Assembly (NCBI GenBank): GCA_020465985.1
Contig: JAANYP010004808.1
Location: forward strand, 1-64,000
DNA from: Centrapalus pauciflorus
Lineage: Eukaryota; Streptophyta; Magnoliopsida; Asterales; Asteraceae
DNA length: 64,000 bases
Reading direction: 5' to 3'
Shown here: positions 20,736-31,545 of the stretch, piece after piece
Layout: every line of letters starts with the position of its first letter
Numbering within the stretch: position 1 is the stretch's first letter
Notes under the pieces: model-generated
What the model was told of the DNA's origin: nothing
Seen by the model: the letters and a program-made list of their open reading frames with translations, nothing else
Databases searched by the model: none
Program-made: the position numbers and the translations under genes

Positions 20736-22553
20736 AAATAAACAGTTTTGATGTCCATATGAAAATCGTGCATGTACTTCCACCCCAATAGATAGTGAAA
20801 ATAGGGCTATTAGGACTCACCGCATGTTGATGGCAAAATGAGCGTAAAAACGACAGTTTTCGTTGTTGATGAGTGATGACACCGGACACGTTTAACCGAG
20901 TCCTAAATGATATAAGGGATTTAATAACTCCCATATATGATAATATGTATATATAAATGTTGTTATGTTTTAAATCACCCAACATTACAAGTTTATAAAT
21001 AAAACCCACTTAAAACGTCAAGTTTATATATATGTAATTTTCCAACTTTATCAAGGTTTTCGGCCTACTTTGAGGCTGTTTTTGACCAAGCTCCAACGAT
21101 TTGGGCTTTGGTTTTCTTAAACATAAAACTACTATATACAAAGAATTTTTAAAACTAAGAACGGCGATTTGGGCTTTGGTTTTCTTAGACATAAAACTAC
21201 TATATACAAAGAATTTTTAAAATTAAGAACGACCATTTTTCGAGGTGTTTAGGTTTGGGAAAAAGCTCGTTAAAAACCCCATGTTGGCCATTTGTGAGCT
21301 GTCAAACTTACGGGTTCCCAAATAATATTTGGGGGTTCTAAACTCCATATTAAATATTGAAAACCTCCATATTTTTAGTTAAGACATAGATCTAACTTTT
21401 GAGACAAGAATCAACTCATTTCGTTAAGTTATGAATTAGTTATGATTTTTCAAAGTCGACATAATATTTCTGCCGAAAACCCGGATTTCATAAATTTGAA
21501 ACAACTTGTGATTCTTGTTGTTTATTCAAAAACCACATGTATAAAAGGTTATAAAACACATTTATATAACTTTTTTTTTTCATAATATTTATACTTACAT
21601 AAAGTGTTTATATATTTATAAACACATTTGAAGAAAACAAACTTAAAACAAAACTAGTGATTTATAAACTTGAGTTTCTATGAAACTTGTTGTTGTTGGT
21701 GATTAAATATATTATGCAAGACTTATATAAACATAAATATAAGAAGTAATGAGTTAGTATTTACTTACTTTGAGGTATTAGAAGTATGAAATCAAGTAGA
21801 ATTTGAAATCTTGAAAGGTTGTTGCACCAAAGTCACTTGAATATTGAAGAACACTTGAAAGAACAAAAGTTGAACAATCTTTTTGTTGTGTGAGGCCCTT
21901 GGCCGTTTTTTAGAGGGAGAAAAGAAGAGGTCTTTGGCTTTTAAAATGTGTGGAAATGAATGAAGTGAACACTTATTTATAGAGGAGAAAAAGATCTTGA
22001 AATGATGGTGAAAATGGAGGTTGAGTGTGAGATCTTGGATGAATTGAAAGGAAGAGATGTGATTGTGATTGTGTATGGAGTTGTGTATTAAAAAAATGAA
22101 GTCAAAAGCTACATTTGTACTACCTATTGGCCAGATTTTGATGATGTATTTATGATGTATTTTCATTTTTTTTTTGTATAAAAGTATTAAGAAATGTATT
22201 CTTGTATTTTCCTTTATTTGTAATTTCATAAATACTTTTGGATGCATTGTTTTAATGAATTGTTTTAGTCTTGCATAATTAATGTTAAGTAAGTGTATTA
22301 GTGTATGATTAGTGTCACTAATCATAATTTAATTATGTACTTAGTTGAATTAATCCATCATATCGCAAATCGATCGGATTAATTAATTGCCGATTCATGG
22401 CACCGATGAAATTGATTCTAATTGAGTTGAATTTCCTTATGAACATTGTTAATCACTTTGATTAATTGTTAATGACCACTGATTAGGTTGTATATGGCTA
22501 GTAAATACTAATTAGGTCATAGTTGCTAACATGGTTTAGTGTCGGATGTTACA
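20001..22553 (-). repeat. 3' LTR of Gypsy E
   Basis: It runs (plus strand) from TATCACACCC, a mutated TG end, to GTCGGATGTTACA. It is 2553 bp against 2325 bp for its partner, mainly because of a (TA)n expansion at 20653-20733 and an extra block near 22335-22420. Read on the minus strand it has a TATA-like CTATAAATAAG, a donor-like CAAA|GTAAGT (intron base 1 at 21768) and an acceptor-like TTTTTAG ending at 20302. Confidence 0.9.
20653..20733. repeat. (TA)n microsatellite, about 80 bp
   Basis: Uninterrupted TA dinucleotides in the left LTR of E. The right LTR has only a short TAATACATATAAG at the same site (around 27466), so the expansion came after insertion. Confidence 0.95.
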
Positions 22554-22570
22554 GTCACCCCCTGTTAAGG
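22554..22570 (-). promoter_or_regulatory. Polypurine tract of Gypsy E
   Basis: Minus strand AACAGGGGGTGAC directly before the 3' LTR start TGTAACATCC. Confidence 0.75.
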
Positions 22571-23850
22571 GAATTTCGTTTCGAAATTTTATCTTGTTTC
22601 CTCACGGGTATTGTTACTTAAGAATAGGTGAGGGTATCTTTGGTTAAACTGGCCTTTGCATGCCTAAGTGAATTCTGGTCCATGTCTAGAACTTCACCTG
22701 ACCTTAAGCATGGGTATACAACTGTGCTTCAATCCTTTGAGCTTACGGTCCATGATTTCTACCGGCTTCCTTGATGAAGCGCCGTTTATCTGTTAGTTGG
22801 ATCTCTTCCAAGGGGGTAACAAGTGTTTCCTCTAACAAAAACTTCTTCAGATTCGATATGTGGAAGGTATTGTGCACGCTGCTAAGCTCTAGTGGCAGTT
22901 CTAAACGATAACCTACTAGTCCAATTCTTTTTAAGACCTTGAATTGTCCAATGTAACGAAGATCCGGTTATCCTTGTTTCCCAAATCGTATCGCGCCTTT
23001 CATGGTGAGACTTTCATTGGTATCCTTTCTCCTAATTGGAACTCAAAGGATTTTCTCCTTACATCTGCATAACTTTTCTGACAATCGCGGGAAACTTTTA
23101 GGCAGTTCCGAATCTGTACTATCTTTTCGGTGGCCTCAAGTATGATTTCTGGGCCAATGACTTGACTATCCCTGACTTTGGCCCGGCAAAGGGGTGATCC
23201 ACACTTTTGTCTGTACAGTGCCTCAAACGGAGAAACCTTAAGACGTGTGGGATTGTTGTTGTTCGATAATTCCACTAAGGCAATTGAGCATCCCAACACT
23301 TCCCAAAATCCATTACACAGGCTCTTAATATACTTTCTAGGGTTTGAATCGTTCTTTCATTCTGACCTTCAGTCTAAGGGTGATATGTGGTACTCATGTC
23401 CATGTTTGTACCCAAAGCTTGTTGTAATCGATTGCCAAGAATCTAGATGTAAATCTGCTATCTGTATCCGAAATGATCGAAATAGGCACTCCGTGTCTGG
23501 AGACGACTTCCTTGAGGTACGTTTGGACTAGCTTATTCATCATGTTGTTCTCCTTGATTGGTAGGAATGCGCGGATTTTGTTAGGCGGTCGATTATTACC
23601 CAAATGGTTTCTGATGTTTTATCTTAACTTTGGAGCATGTTAGGAATTTGTTGACATATGTGGCAACGCCAGCCTTCATGTTAGGACACCAGTATAGCTC
23701 CTTGAGGTCATGATACATTTTATTGGATCTGGGGTGGACGTCATATCTTGATTTGTGTCCGTCATCTATAATCGGCTTTCTTACTCCACTAAAACAGGGT
23801 AAACAGACTTTATTCATGAAGTATCGATTTCCATTAGCCCTTATCCCAAA
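22571..23850 (-). pseudogene. pol: Gypsy E: integrase and C-terminal domain
   Basis: The segment 23817-23596 carries the N-terminal zinc-binding region (HPRSNKMYHDLKELYWCPNM ending in CSKVK). 23603-23394 has the core with SRHGVPISIISDTDSRFTSRF, and 23299-23000 has NNNNPTRLKVSPFEALY, later QKSYADVRRK. Downstream, broken frames read LVGYRLELPLELSSVHNTFH and an EIMD-like stretch, the usual linker to a chromodomain-like C-terminus. Multiple stops and frame changes leave no usable enzyme. Confidence 0.8.
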
Positions 23851-24440
23851 CTATTTATCCATTCCGTGCAGGGCTTCATTTTTCATATTTTCCTGTGCAT
23901 CATGAACTAAGGGAGGAAGGTTTGGTTGAATGGTTATAACTTGGGCTTGTACTCTTAACGGCTTAGCTCGTTCCATTCGGCTCTGAGCGTCCGCAACCAC
24001 ATTAGTTTTTCTCAGGTGATAACGATTTTTCACAGTTGTAATCACTTATTTGCTTCATCCAATGACACTACTTCATATCCGACTCTCTCTAGTTTAAGAT
24101 GTGTTGGAGGCCCTTATGGTCTGTGAGTGTAGTACACTTGTTACCGTACAACTAATGTCTCCAAGTCTTAAATATAAAGACTACTGATCCAAGATCTTGA
24201 TCATGCGTTGTGTCATTCACCTGGTGAACCTTAAGTTTTCATAAAGTATAAGCTATGACCCCATATTTCTATATCAACCCATTTTGTGAAGCGTCACAGT
24301 AATCTACAACTTGCTTCTCTTGGATAAAATAAGCGCGCTGCACATTTTATGCTTTAATAACTGATATGATGTCTCCTGATCCTTGCCCCAATCATACTTA
24401 ATGTCTGTTCGGGTCAGTTTTGTTAGAGCTCCGGTGATCC
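23851..24440 (-). pseudogene. pol: Gypsy E: RNase H region
   Basis: The end of RNase H is visible as YHLRKTNVVADAQSR (normally YHPGKANVVADALSR) at 24045-23980. Upstream blocks, including the Y.DHK.L.Y region, are present only as broken fragments. Confidence 0.65.
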
Positions 24441-25342
24441 TTGAGAAATTTTTAATAATTGCCTATAATAAGTGGTGAGTCTTAAGGACTATCATATCTC
24501 TATGGGGGTTCTAAGGGTCGACCAATTCATGATAGCCTCGATCTTTGCGGGGTCGACTTGGATCCCTTTACCATTGATCACGTGCCCGAGAAATCTTACC
24601 TATCTTAGCCAAAAGTAAAACTTAGGAAGCTTGGCATATAGTTGTTCTTTCTTCAACAACTCTAGAATCAGGCTTAAGTGTTTGCTCGTGCTCCACCTTG
24701 TTTTGTGAGTAGATTAAGATGTCATTCATGAATACAATCATGAATTTGTCTAGATAAGGTTTGCACACCTGATTTATGAGGTCCATGAATATCGTTGGGG
24801 CACTGGTTAATTCAAATGGCATTAATAGGAATTTATGATGACCGTAATGGAATCTGAAGGCTGTCTTTGGACTATCTTTCTTGTGAACCCTAACCTGATG
24901 ATAACCAGACCTTAGGTCGATCTTCGAATAGATGCTTAATTCTTGGAGTTCGGTCAAACAAGTCATTGATCCTTGTGAGCGGATATCGACTCTCTTAGTT
25001 TATTTAGCTCTCGGTAATTGATGCACATTTTGAAGGTTCCGTCCTTCTTCTTTATAAACAAAACTGGAGCTCCTCCAAAGCGAGGAACTCGGTTTGATAA
25101 ACCTTTTATCTAAGAGCTCCTACGGTTGGTTGGACGATTCTTACAATATTGATGGGGCTAATCGGCCTGGTGCTCGAGCCACTAGTGCAGCACCTGATAC
25201 TAGGCCGATTTTTGAATTTGACTTGCCTCGATGTTGGGAGTTCAGGTATGTGTTCTGGAAAAACTTTGGGGTAACCATAAATAAGAAGAATATTTTCGAG
25301 CAGCTTTTCCTTTGGCCCCCTCTCTGTCAACACTTCAGGGCC
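24441..25342 (-). pseudogene. pol: Gypsy E: reverse transcriptase, catalytic Asp changed, no intron
   Basis: The open piece 24966-24622 has YSKIDLRSGYHQVRVHKKD, then PKTAFRFHYGHHKF, and MPFELTSAPTIFMDLINQV. The catalytic box is FMNDILIYS; the first Asp of the usual FIDD is Asn. Downstream the frame resumes as FYFWLR-stop-VRFLGHVINGKGIQVDP near 24605-24560 with no extra sequence between WLR and FLGH. This is the direct comparison that exposes the 90-base insertion in elements A and B. Confidence 0.85.
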
Positions 25343-25760
25343 CTAATGCTAGGGATGATGCTTACTTTGGTATTTCTTGTTTTGCCTTGGACAGTAAGGA
25401 CCTTCTTATTGGCTAAAGGTATACGAACCGTCTTCTTGTTGCACACTATTTCTGCACGATTTTTCGATAGTCAATCCATGCCTATGACCACGTCAAAACT
25501 TCCCAGTTTGACGGGCATCAAGTCTATTTCAAAGACTTGGCCTACTAATTCTAAGGAGCATCCTCGCCTTATATTATTCGTCTTAAGCGTCTTACTGTCA
25601 TCAACATCAATAGCATAAGTGGCACTTAATGGTGTAAGAATGGAATTTATCTGCTTACTGAACTTAGTGGATATAAAGCTCCTATCAGCACCAGTATCAA
25701 ATTGTAAAAATGCATAAGTGGTATCTAATGGGGTAAGAGGATAAGTCTATGGGTTTGAAA
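25343..25760 (-). pseudogene. pol: Gypsy E: aspartic protease
   Basis: Minus strand FDTGADRSFIS near 25700 is the retropepsin active site, and DVVIGMD followed by a stop codon is the conserved block before the linker to RT. The active-site DTGA is kept although the frame is interrupted. Confidence 0.75.
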
Positions 25761-26811
25761 TTTCTTAGGCAGATTGTCGTACTACATATCCTCATGCTCC
25801 TAGTTATAGATAAAACTTAGTTTTTCATTAAAATGATGGAAACCTAGTCTTTGTACACGATATGGTTGGAATTTTCTGATAAATTCTTAAGCCTTACACA
25901 CCCTAAGATGTATCAGATAGTAATGCCTAGAGAAATACTATAAAAGGGTACTAAGTATGAGATGCCTCCGGGGTTTCCTCGTACTCCAAAGCGTTAAGTC
26001 GTTGGGTTAGTTCTGCACTGCAAGCTTTAGGCGCTGTCACAATTCGTTGATTCCGTCTTGTTGAATCGCCTGGGTATTCTGGTTGGCCCAAGGTTTATTG
26101 GTGGTTTGTAGTGCATCCTGCTTAATCATTGCAAAGATCTCACCGACCTCTTGGTGGATTTTGTCGAAATTGGAGGTCGTGTCTGGCGGCCCTTGCCACC
26201 AACAAAGGCACCGTTTGTTACGTAGGTTTCTGGGTAAGTGTCGGCACTAGAGAGGAAGATGGTGTTCCGACTTCAAACTGGCCTTGGATCCCTTCCTCGT
26301 TTCTCCACTCTTGGAGTGTGTGACGCATCCATCCCCACTTTCTTATGTTTGCATGTTACTACTGCGGCAGGCTTGGCTGATGGGCAGGTACCGGGATAGA
26401 CTCCCATTGTGCTAGTCACACCCTTTCCCTAGGGGTGAATTTCTTCAATGGTCCATTGGGATGGTTTCTGAATAGGGTGTAGGGTGGAATATGTGGTGGT
26501 GATGGTGGAGCAATTTGTGTTGCAGGGCCACAGTTGCCCTCCTTGTGCTTTGACGGGTCCATTACATCGTCATTGATTTGGTCTGGGTGGGTTCCCGATC
26601 CGAAGTACACCTCAGTGTCACCTTGGCTTCCTTGTTCCATAGGAGAGAATTCATCCTCTGAGTCAAAGAGGATAATAACCATATTGTTCGACATGTTATT
26701 GTCATCAGGGTCCATATATGTGTTCACAGTTCTTGAAGAAAGTTTAGTTTTTGTAACAGTTATAGTCTAGGTACTAATGCAACCTAGTTCACTAAAACTA
26801 TGGCTCTGATA
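25761..26811 (-). pseudogene. gag: Gypsy E: gag, N-terminal part only
   Basis: The open segment 26727-26416 (MNTYMDPDDNNMSNNM..., Pro-rich end) lies where gag should start, just downstream of the primer site. The Gag core and zinc knuckles expected before the protease are not seen, so an internal deletion is likely. Most of 25761-26415 has stops in all frames. Confidence 0.5.
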
Positions 26812-26814
26812 CCA
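26802..26814 (-). promoter_or_regulatory. Primer-binding site of Gypsy E (tRNA-iMet)
   Basis: Minus strand TGGTATCAGAGCC starting three bases inside the 5' LTR end. Confidence 0.9.
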
Positions 26815-26817
26815 ATC

Positions 26818-29142
26818 TGTCACACCCCGTTACGCCGGTTGGCAACGAAGCGTGACGTCGCGGAAGCGTAACCATAATCATAACGAACGACCACTATATG
26901 GACGTTTTCAAAAAATACATCGATATAACTTTAAAATATAGAATTGTTTACATAGCTTGAAATGATAAAGAATAGTTCACACGATACAGAGATTTAAATA
27001 CATAATTAAATTAATCAAAATAATGCAAATAAATCTCTGATGGTTTGAAAATGAATGCGACTCCAAAAGTACGGAAGCTTGAAAATACTTTCGATGTTGT
27101 GCACTTGACTTAATTTCTTGAAAATACATGCTAAAATACGTCAACAAATTGTTGGTGAGCTCATATGTTTACGCGAAAAGACCAGTTGTATTGACATTAT
27201 CAGATGAGTTGAATTTATAAAGCATAAATTCCGTGTATGTATTACATAAACCATCATGCAACCGAAGTTTAATTAAATGAGTTTGCCCTGTGCAGTATTC
27301 CCATACGTAATACCGTGTGTTGAATATATATGCACCTGCTGTTAGCCGAGCTGAACTAACCCGAATGGGGGGCATGACTCCCGATAGATCTATTCACAAT
27401 ATATTCGCGCTTACAAATCAATGTAATTAACGGTTCATCATTTGAGGGCTGATGGATCCACACATGTAATACATATAAGAAATAAACAGTTTTGATGTCC
27501 ATATGAAAGTCGTGCATGTATTTCCACCCCAATAGATAGTGAAAATAGGGCTATGAGGACTCGCCGCATGTTGATGGCAAAATGAGCGTAAAAACGACAG
27601 TTTTCGTTGTTGATGAGTGATGACACCGGACGCGTTCAACCGAGTCCTAAATGATATAAGGGATTTAAAAACTCCCATATATGATAATATGTAAGTATAA
27701 ATGTTGTTATGTTTTAAATCACCCAACATTACAAGTTTATAAATAAGACCCCCTTAAAACGTCAAGTTTATATATATGTAATTTTCCAGCTTTATCAAAG
27801 TTTTTCGGCCTACTTTGAGGCTATTTTTGACCAAGCTCCAAAATGATTTGGGCTTTGGTTTTCTTAGACATAAAACTACTATATACAAAGAGTTTTTAAA
27901 ACTAAGAATGGACATTTTTCGAGATGTTTAGGTTTGGGAAAAAGCTCGTTAAAAACCCCATGTTGGCCATTTGTGAGCTGTCAAACTTTCCGGTTCCCAA
28001 ATAATATTTGGGGGTTGTAAACTCCATATTAAATATTGAAAACCTCCAAATGTTTAGTTAACACATAGATCTAACTTTTGAGATAAGAATCAACTCATTT
28101 CGTTAAGTTATGAATTAGTTATGATTTTTCAAAGTCGACGTAATATTTCTGCCGAAAACCCGGATTTCATAAATTTGAAACAACTTGTGATTCTTGTTGT
28201 TTATTCAAAAACCACATGTGTAAAAGGTTATAAAACACATTTATATAAAAAAAATTTTCATAATATTTATACTTACATAATGTGTTTATATATTTATAAA
28301 CACATTTGAAGAATACAAACTTAAAACAAAACTAGTGATTTATAAACTTGAGTTTTTATGAAACTTGTTGTTGTTGGTGATTAAATATATTATGCAAGAC
28401 TTATATAAACATAAATATAAGAAGTAATGAGTTAGTATTTACTTACTTTGAGGTATTAGGAATATGAAATCAAGTAGAATTTGAAATCTTGAAAGGTTGT
28501 TGCACCAAAGTCACTTGAATATTGATGAACTCTTGAAAGAACAAAAGTTGAACAATCTTTTTGTTGTGTGAGGCCCTTGGCCGTTTTTTAGAGGGAGAAA
28601 AGAAGAGGTTTTTGGCTTTTAAAATGTGTGGAAATGAATGGAAGTAAACACTTATTTATAGAGGAGAAAAAGATCTTGAAATGATGGTGAAAATGGAGGT
28701 TGAGTGTGAGATCTTGGATGAATTGAAAGGAAGAGATGTGATTGTGATTGTGTATGGAGTTGAGTATTAAAATAATGAAGTCAAAAGCTACATTTGTACT
28801 ACCTATTGGCCAGATTTTGATGATGTATTTATGATGTATTTTCATTGTTTTTTGTATAAAAGTATTTAGAAATGTATTCTTGTATTTCCCTTTATTTGTA
28901 ATTTCATAAATACTTTTGGATGCATTGTTTTAATGAATTGTTTTAGTCTTGCATAATTAATGTTAAGTAAGTGTATTAGTGTATGATTAGTGTCACTAAT
29001 CATAATCTAATTGAGTTGAACTTCGTTATGAACATTGTTAATCACTTTGATTAATTGATAATGACCACTAATTAGGTTGTATATGGCTAGTAAATACTGA
29101 TTAGGTCATAGTTGCTAACATGGTTTAGTGTCGGATGTTACA
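26818..29142 (-). repeat. 5' LTR of Gypsy E
   Basis: It runs from TGTCACACCC to GTCGGATGTTACA on the plus strand. The donor-like GTAAGT has its first base at 28446; the acceptor-like end TTTTCAAG is at 27117 (minus strand), one base weaker than in the left LTR. Confidence 0.9.
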
Positions 29143-29147
29143 ATAGT

Positions 29148-29232
29148 ATATTCATAGTGTTCTTCATATATTCAAATAGTTCTTGGTGAATGCATAATAT
29201 TTTTTATTGCTTAAACATATCTGGGAATTACA
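29148..29232 (+). repeat. Copia D 5' LTR, right part
   Basis: The LTR resumes after the second atagt and ends GGGAATTACA, directly before a primer site. Confidence 0.6.
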
Positions 29233-29246
29233 ATTGGTATCAGAGC
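29233..29246 (+). promoter_or_regulatory. Primer-binding site of Copia D (tRNA-iMet)
   Basis: ATTGGTATCAGAGC, an exact match to the usual site. Confidence 0.9.
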
Positions 29247-29589
29247 TAAACGTTGGTTTTAAAGTGTTTATGATCATATTTCATACTAATTATCGTACAT
29301 TAAATGATGATATTAGCGATTTGAAATATTTTTTCCAGAAAATTGTTGATGTCTTGCGTGTTCTTCGTATTCTTCGAAGAATACATCTGTTTGATCATTA
29401 TAATCAATATTTTCCGTTCTAATTGTGCTTGAATCTCGTTTGATACTATATTCTTTCGGGTGAACATAATATTGTGTAATCACAAATTTGTGAAAGAAAG
29501 ATTGTTTCATCTTAAAATTATTCAGATTCGTGCTTTTGCTTTGTTTCTTAAAAATCTCAAATTTTTCAAAAATATCAATTGTTGAAGAT

Positions 29590-29960
29590 TCTTATTGATA
29601 CCCGAGCATTACAACTTCAGATATCATTAATAAATCATCTAAACTTACATATTTTTCTAAGTGTCCAAAGTCATCCAGCACCATCCAAGAGTTACAACTC
29701 TCGGAACATTAATCTTGATTGATGTCACTTGAAAATTCTCTAAGTCATCTTAGTCACATCCGAGAGTTACAAATCTCGAATCACTCATCACACACAACAA
29801 AACACTTAAATTTTTATAAGTCATAAAATCCTTGTTTCATTCGAGAGTTACAACTCTCGGGTATCAAGTAATAATCTAATTCTTAATTTATTTTCTGAGT
29901 CATCATTCAAATGTTACAACTCTCAAGATAAAGCCTTATCTGAGAGTTACAACCTTATAT
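29590..29960 (+). repeat. Leader cluster of GAGAGTTACAACTCTC words in Copia D
   Basis: Six copies or part copies lie near 29601, 29688, 29760, 29841, 29910 and 29940. The full word is a 7-base stem (GAGAGTT/AACTCTC) with a 2-base loop. It sits between the primer site and gag. Confidence 0.75.
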
Positions 29961-30056
29961 CCACACTTAGAATATTTTAAGACTTACATTTTTGTTGCTC
30001 ATTGCTAAGTAAACCTAAGCACTCACCAACCCCGGATCACAAAGAAGCTTTCAGCA

Positions 30057-31460
30057 TGAATCGCGACACTTTAGCTATGGGATTAGATGTCAGGCCTCTA
30101 ACCCTATACCGAGGAAGATATACTCTATTAAAATCCCAGTTCATTGACTTCATCGAAAGGCATGACCTAGCAAATGCCATCCTTGACTCGATTTATAATT
30201 AACCAGCAAAATTCGGACAGGGATTACCCCCAGATGCTGACTCAAATATCGAAACCAAGGAAAAGGCCATCTACATACCAGAACAAATCCAACGTAAATA
30301 GGCTGATAGGATTGCTCATTCATTTATCATCCAGAATGTTCCGTATGAGATTTATATTAACATAGATAGTTTAAGACAGCAAATGAAATGTGGAAAGAGA
30401 TTGAGCGTCAGATGCAGGGAAACGATCGTAACGCTAAACAAAGACAAAATGCACTAAACAATTACGATATATTTTCTACAAAGGATGGAAAACTGTTAGA
30501 AACTACGTATCATCGATATTGTACATTGATGAATGAACTCCGAAATAATGGTGTTCAAAAATCTCAGGTTGAATTGAGCATAAAGTTTGTAAATTCTCTA
30601 AAGCCTGAGTGGAAATAGTTTGTGTGGCTGATAAGACAAATCAATGATATAAGTATTCATGATTTGTTTGATAGTTTGATAGTCTATCAATCAGAAGCAT
30701 CTGGTACCTCTAAGGCTGTTAAATTATTAAAAGTATTATCTGATTCCTCTAATTCTGACTCTGAAGCCGAAGACTTTGACTCTGGGGCAAGTGATCTTAA
30801 ATGACAAATTGCACTCCTTACGAGTGCTTTTTGTAAAAAGTTCCCTAAGAAGTCAAACAAACTTTGTAAGGATTCTGAAAGCAAGAAGTTTGAAGACAAG
30901 AAAGAATCAGCTGAGACATCAAAGCCTGAGGAAAAGAAGCCTAATGAGAATGTAGGAAAATGATGCTTCAATTGTGGAAAGTGAGGACACTTCGCTCGTG
31001 AATGTCGACTTCCAAAGCAAAAGAATGAATAGTACTACAAGACAAGGTACAACCTGGTAAAGTAACGCAACGCTGGCAGAGCTCTATTTGATGAAGAAGA
31101 ACACTGGCTAGAAGACACTGACAAAGAATAAGAAGAAGCCGCTGAACCCATGTGCTTCATAGTTGATATTCAACACACAGAGGATACCACTAAAGCCTCC
31201 GAATCTCTCTAATGAAGCTTGACCAAGATGTCGAGACAAGTATTTACTCATCAGCTCCTAAAACTGAGGTAAGCTTACTTCCTGATAACTTATTAACTGA
31301 ATTAGAATCATTCAGAAAAGAAGCTAAGAAACTAGATGTATTTCAGGTAGCTCTAGGAAAGCTAGATCAGATGAAGTCCTGAACTCAAAAATAATATCTT
31401 AGTCCTACAGGAAGAAGTGTCAAATGCTAAATGTGAGAAAAGATTATCTGCAAAGATTAT
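30057..31460 (+). pseudogene. gag: Copia D: Gag, several stops, 3' side lost
   Basis: It starts MNRDTLAMGLDVRPLTLYRG, matching the N-terminus of Copia K gag (LAMGSETKPLILYRG). The UBN2-type core follows (MWKEIERQMQGNDRNAKQRQ, then YHRYCTLMNELRNNGVQ). A Ser/Asp-rich acidic segment and a zinc knuckle CFNCGK-stop-GHFAREC come next (30965-31012). Stops occur at about 30200, 30618, 30804 and inside the knuckle. Coiled-coil sequence continues to about 31460, after which Gypsy A sequence takes over; protease, integrase and RT of D are missing. Confidence 0.75.
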
Positions 31461-31545
31461 CTGATTTCGTTAAAGTCAGATTTTCTTTTTTTAAATGTTA
31501 TAGTATCTCGTAATATAGGTATTGTGTTTATTAATTTCAATTCTA
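31461..31545 (+). other. Junction between Copia D and Gypsy A
   Basis: T-rich sequence ending TTTCAATTCTAG. The exact breakpoint cannot be placed by eye. Confidence 0.4.

Larger units (their letters stand above)
20001..29142 (-). mobile_element. Gypsy E: complete but decayed chromovirus-type element
   Basis: Two LTRs (20001-22553 and 26818-29142) enclose minus-strand gag, protease, RT, RNase H and integrase. The 5-base target duplication atagt is perfect (19996-20000 and 29143-29147). The primer site is tRNA-iMet type. Every coding domain is broken, and the LTRs differ by several indels and many substitutions, so this is an old insertion. It splits the LTR of Copia D. Confidence 0.9.

Noticed and set aside
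20540..21009. Minus-strand ORFs with long Tyr-Ile repeats
   Set aside because: They are the (TA)n microsatellite of LTR E read as protein.
31480..31545. Possible second intron acceptor TTTCAATTCTAG before the Gypsy A protease
   Set aside because: No matching donor or upstream exon exists and B has no intron there; more likely a breakpoint between Copia D and Gypsy A.
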